Positions 6,544 to 8,130 of a stretch of 8,130 bases of DNA are shown here, one piece after another. Source of the stretch: Bacteroidales bacterium. GTDB taxonomy: Bacteria; Bacteroidota; Bacteroidia; Bacteroidales; UBA3824. Position 1 is the first letter of the stretch. Each line of letters opens with the position of its first letter. Position numbers and translations under genes: made by a program. The stretch lies in assembly GCA_016287995.1 (NCBI GenBank), contig JAEEXW010000111.1, forward strand, positions 1-8,130. Direction: 5' to 3'. The notes beneath the pieces were generated by a model that worked only from the letters and a program-made list of their open reading frames with translations, made no database searches and was not told the DNA's origin.

Positions 6544-6558
6544 CAAAGGGTAAAGTTA
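6544..6558 (-). promoter_or_regulatory. Weak candidate promoter of the TetR-porX operon
   Basis: On the minus strand, TAACTTTACCCTTTG includes two imperfect -7 candidates: TAACTTTA, which lacks the final G, and TACCCTTTG, which has one base too many. Either would start transcription between about 6536 and 6545, giving a leader of roughly 25-30 bases before the ATG at 6513. No convincing -33 element is seen, so the assignment rests on position. Confidence 0.35.
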
Positions 6559-6620
6559 TAATTTATTTTTTTAACGGAAAAAACTTTTGAAGTTTTTTTT
6601 ATTTTTTTTAATAAAATGCT

Positions 6621-6628
6621 TATCTTTG
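6621..6628 (+). promoter_or_regulatory. Bacteroidota -7 element of the histidine kinase gene
   Basis: TATCTTTG is a perfect TAnnTTTG, placing the start of transcription near 6635 and leaving a leader of about 13 bases before ATG 6648. The upstream sequence 6591-6620 is an almost pure A/T tract with no clear -33 TTG. Confidence 0.65.
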
Positions 6629-6647
6629 CATTATCAAAAAGTATCAG

Positions 6648-8130
6648 ATGAGCAGAAAAACTATTTGGACATTGGCAGGAGTGATGTTTTTGGCGATTTG
6701 TTGGCTTGTTAATATACAATCGTCAGACATCAAGACGTTGTTTTCGCTCAGGCAGCAGCAGTTTTCAAAGCAGGTGATGCAGTCTTTGGCGGGTGTTGTA
6801 AGCGAATTAGAGCGCAGAGAGGTGGTTAATCAGGTTTCAAATGACGTTGTAGCCGTGAGTTTCGACACCGCCTCGTCGGTTTCGCACCATATTGTATTGA
6901 AAAACAACGGTTTCGTGATTGTGGATTCGGTGCAAAAAGACACCTCAAAAGGTGCTATACTTTCCAAAGGTAGCGATTCGCTTTATTATCCCGTAACCGG
7001 CAACGGCTCCGGCAAGCCTTTTACTTTTGATTGTACGACCGCAGACAAAGGTAAAATTCAAGACCAACTCATTAAAAATATTCAGCACAACAAAACTGTT
7101 TTTGTTGAAAACATTGTCAACAACTTGATTAGAAAGCGTGTTAACATAGAAGAAAGGGTTGATGTAGGAATATTGAGTAAAGTACTTTCTCAAAATCTCA
7201 AATATAACGGTATCGACATGGATTTTTGTTTTGCTGTTATGAAAGAAGATAAGACTGTATTTTGCCGTTCCGAAAATTATGATGATAAGGACGATGAGGT
7301 AACTCGTTATGAGATAAGGCTTTTCCCCGACGACGACGTGATTTCGCCGGAGAGTATTCTGACGGTTTATTTTCCGGCTGAGAGAAAATTTACGTTTGAT
7401 TCCATAAAAAAGAACCTTATTGTCTCGCTTGCGTTTGTGCTTATAATATTAAGTATTTTTGTCGGGACACTTATTATAATATTCCGTCAGAAAAAACTTT
7501 CCGAAATGCGCAACGATTTTGTCAACAATATGACGCACGAACTAAAAACGCCTATTTCGTCGATTTCGCTTGCAAGTCAGATGTTAAAAGACCCCGCTAT
7601 TGCGATGGACGAAAAAAGTTTTTCACAGATAACCTCTGTTATTGAGCAGGAATGTAAAAAACTCGGCTTTCAGGTGGAGAGGGTTCTCCAGATGGCAACC
7701 ATTGACAAGAGCCGCAATGTTATGAAAATCAAGGAGATATACCTTAATGAACTGATTGGGAAGGTTGTAAAATCCTTTGATTTGAAATTGAAGGACAAAG
7801 GCGGAGAACTTCAATGCGTGTACAATGCAAAAGACGATTTGATAGAGGGCGACGAGGTGCATATCGGCAACCTTATCAGCAGCCTTATCGACAACGCACT
7901 GAAATACACCGTTGATGTGCCGAAGTTGAAAATAGAGACTTCAAACGTAAAAAAAGGCGTTGAAATAGCCGTTTCGGACAACGGAATCGGCATCAGCCAC
8001 GAGGACCAGAAAAAGATTTTTGACCAGTTTTTCCGTGTTCATACGGGTAACATTCACAATGTCAAAGGTTTCGGTATAGGTCTGAGTTATGTAAAAAAAG
8101 TTGTGGACGAACATCACGGCACTGTAAAAT
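6648..8130 (+). CDS. Membrane sensor histidine kinase, RprX/PorY-like (3' end beyond the window)
   Basis: ATG 6648 opens a frame with no stop up to 8129 (494 codons); the missing end should be short. The layout is: one N-terminal membrane helix (about residues 5-23), a periplasmic sensor region of about 230 residues with no recognised domain, a second membrane helix (257-279), then the kinase core. The DHp helix has the phosphoacceptor H297 in NNMTHELKTP. The ATPase domain has the N box DNALKY (N416), G1 box DNGIGI (D444), F box FDQFFRV (458-464) and G2 box KGFGIGL (473-479). The start MSRKTIW followed by QQQFSKQV after the first helix, and FFRVHTGN near the end, fit the Bacteroidales RprX/PorY kinases as I remember them; I cannot decide between these names. 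It transphosphorylates a response regulator, and an OmpR-type partner may follow beyond the edge. It is divergent from the TetR-porX operon. Confidence 0.93.
   Translation, partial: MSRKTIWTLAGVMFLAICWLVNIQSSDIKTLFSLRQQQFSKQVMQSLAGVVSELERREVVNQVSNDVVAVSFDTASSVSHHIVLKNNGFVIVDSVQKDTSKGAILSKGSDSLYYPVTGNGSGKPFTFDCTTADKGKIQDQLIKNIQHNKTVFVENIVNNLIRKRVNIEERVDVGILSKVLSQNLKYNGIDMDFCFAVMKEDKTVFCRSENYDDKDDEVTRYEIRLFPDDDVISPESILTVYFPAERKFTFDSIKKNLIVSLAFVLIILSIFVGTLIIIFRQKKLSEMRNDFVNNMTHELKTPISSISLASQMLKDPAIAMDEKSFSQITSVIEQECKKLGFQVERVLQMATIDKSRNVMKIKEIYLNELIGKVVKSFDLKLKDKGGELQCVYNAKDDLIEGDEVHIGNLISSLIDNALKYTVDVPKLKIETSNVKKGVEIAVSDNGIGISHEDQKKIFDQFFRVHTGNIHNVKGFGIGLSYVKKVVDEHHGTVK

Noticed and set aside
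6514..6546. TTG start for the TetR gene, adding 11 residues
   Set aside because: The codon overlaps the likely promoter and an ATG 33 bases downstream gives a normal TetR length.
6591..6608. T-rich tract as an intrinsic terminator
   Set aside because: There is no GC-containing stem before it, and it lies between two divergent starts where no transcript should end. It is better read as an AT-rich upstream promoter element.
6492..6719. Minus-strand open frame across the divergent promoter region
   Set aside because: It overlaps the start of TetR in another frame and the start of the kinase on the opposite strand, and its translation is low-complexity and promoter-derived.

Overview
The window looks like chromosomal DNA of a member of Bacteroidota, most likely the order Bacteroidales. 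Three things point there. The clearest promoters carry the phylum's -7 element TAnnTTTG (TATCTTTG at 714-721 and 6621-6628). Start codons lack Shine-Dalgarno sequences. The gene content includes porX, the regulator tied to the type IX secretion system, a system restricted to this phylum. Base composition is AT-rich with no obvious island-like jump, although the left quarter is accessory in character.

Layout. (1) 1-603: the C-terminal part of a membrane-anchored coiled-coil regulator of the Bacteroidales TPR/coiled-coil/HTH kind, without its N-terminal half. (2) 604-740: three 23-bp repeats at an exact 33-bp period, running into a promoter. (3) 741-2090, plus strand: an AAA-type ATPase with a DUF4143-like C-terminus. 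This ATPase cassette lies between two copies of a 21-bp near-perfect direct repeat (606-626 and 2145-2165). The right copy is coding sequence of the next gene and the left copy looks like a fossil of the same coding sequence. (4) 6513-2093, minus strand: a tightly packed five-gene operon in the order TetR regulator, porX, tsaE, alanine dehydrogenase-like gene, helical hypothetical gene. Gaps are 7, -4, 15 and 8 bases. Its last gene stops 2 bases from the stop of the convergent ATPase gene. (5) 6648-8130, plus strand: a membrane histidine kinase of the RprX/PorY type, divergent from the operon and running off the right edge.

How the genes fit together. A histidine kinase and a TetR regulator share a divergent promoter region of about 135 bases, and the operon behind TetR carries PorX, a response regulator with a PglZ (alkaline-phosphatase-superfamily) effector domain. 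This places signal input next to a type IX secretion regulator. TsaE (tRNA t6A modification) and the alanine dehydrogenase-like protein are housekeeping passengers of the same transcript. The left part (truncated regulator, repeats, ATPase cassette, direct repeats) looks like a site of past insertion or recombination next to this conserved block. No RNA genes, CRISPR arrays, insertion sequences or complete mobile elements were recognised.
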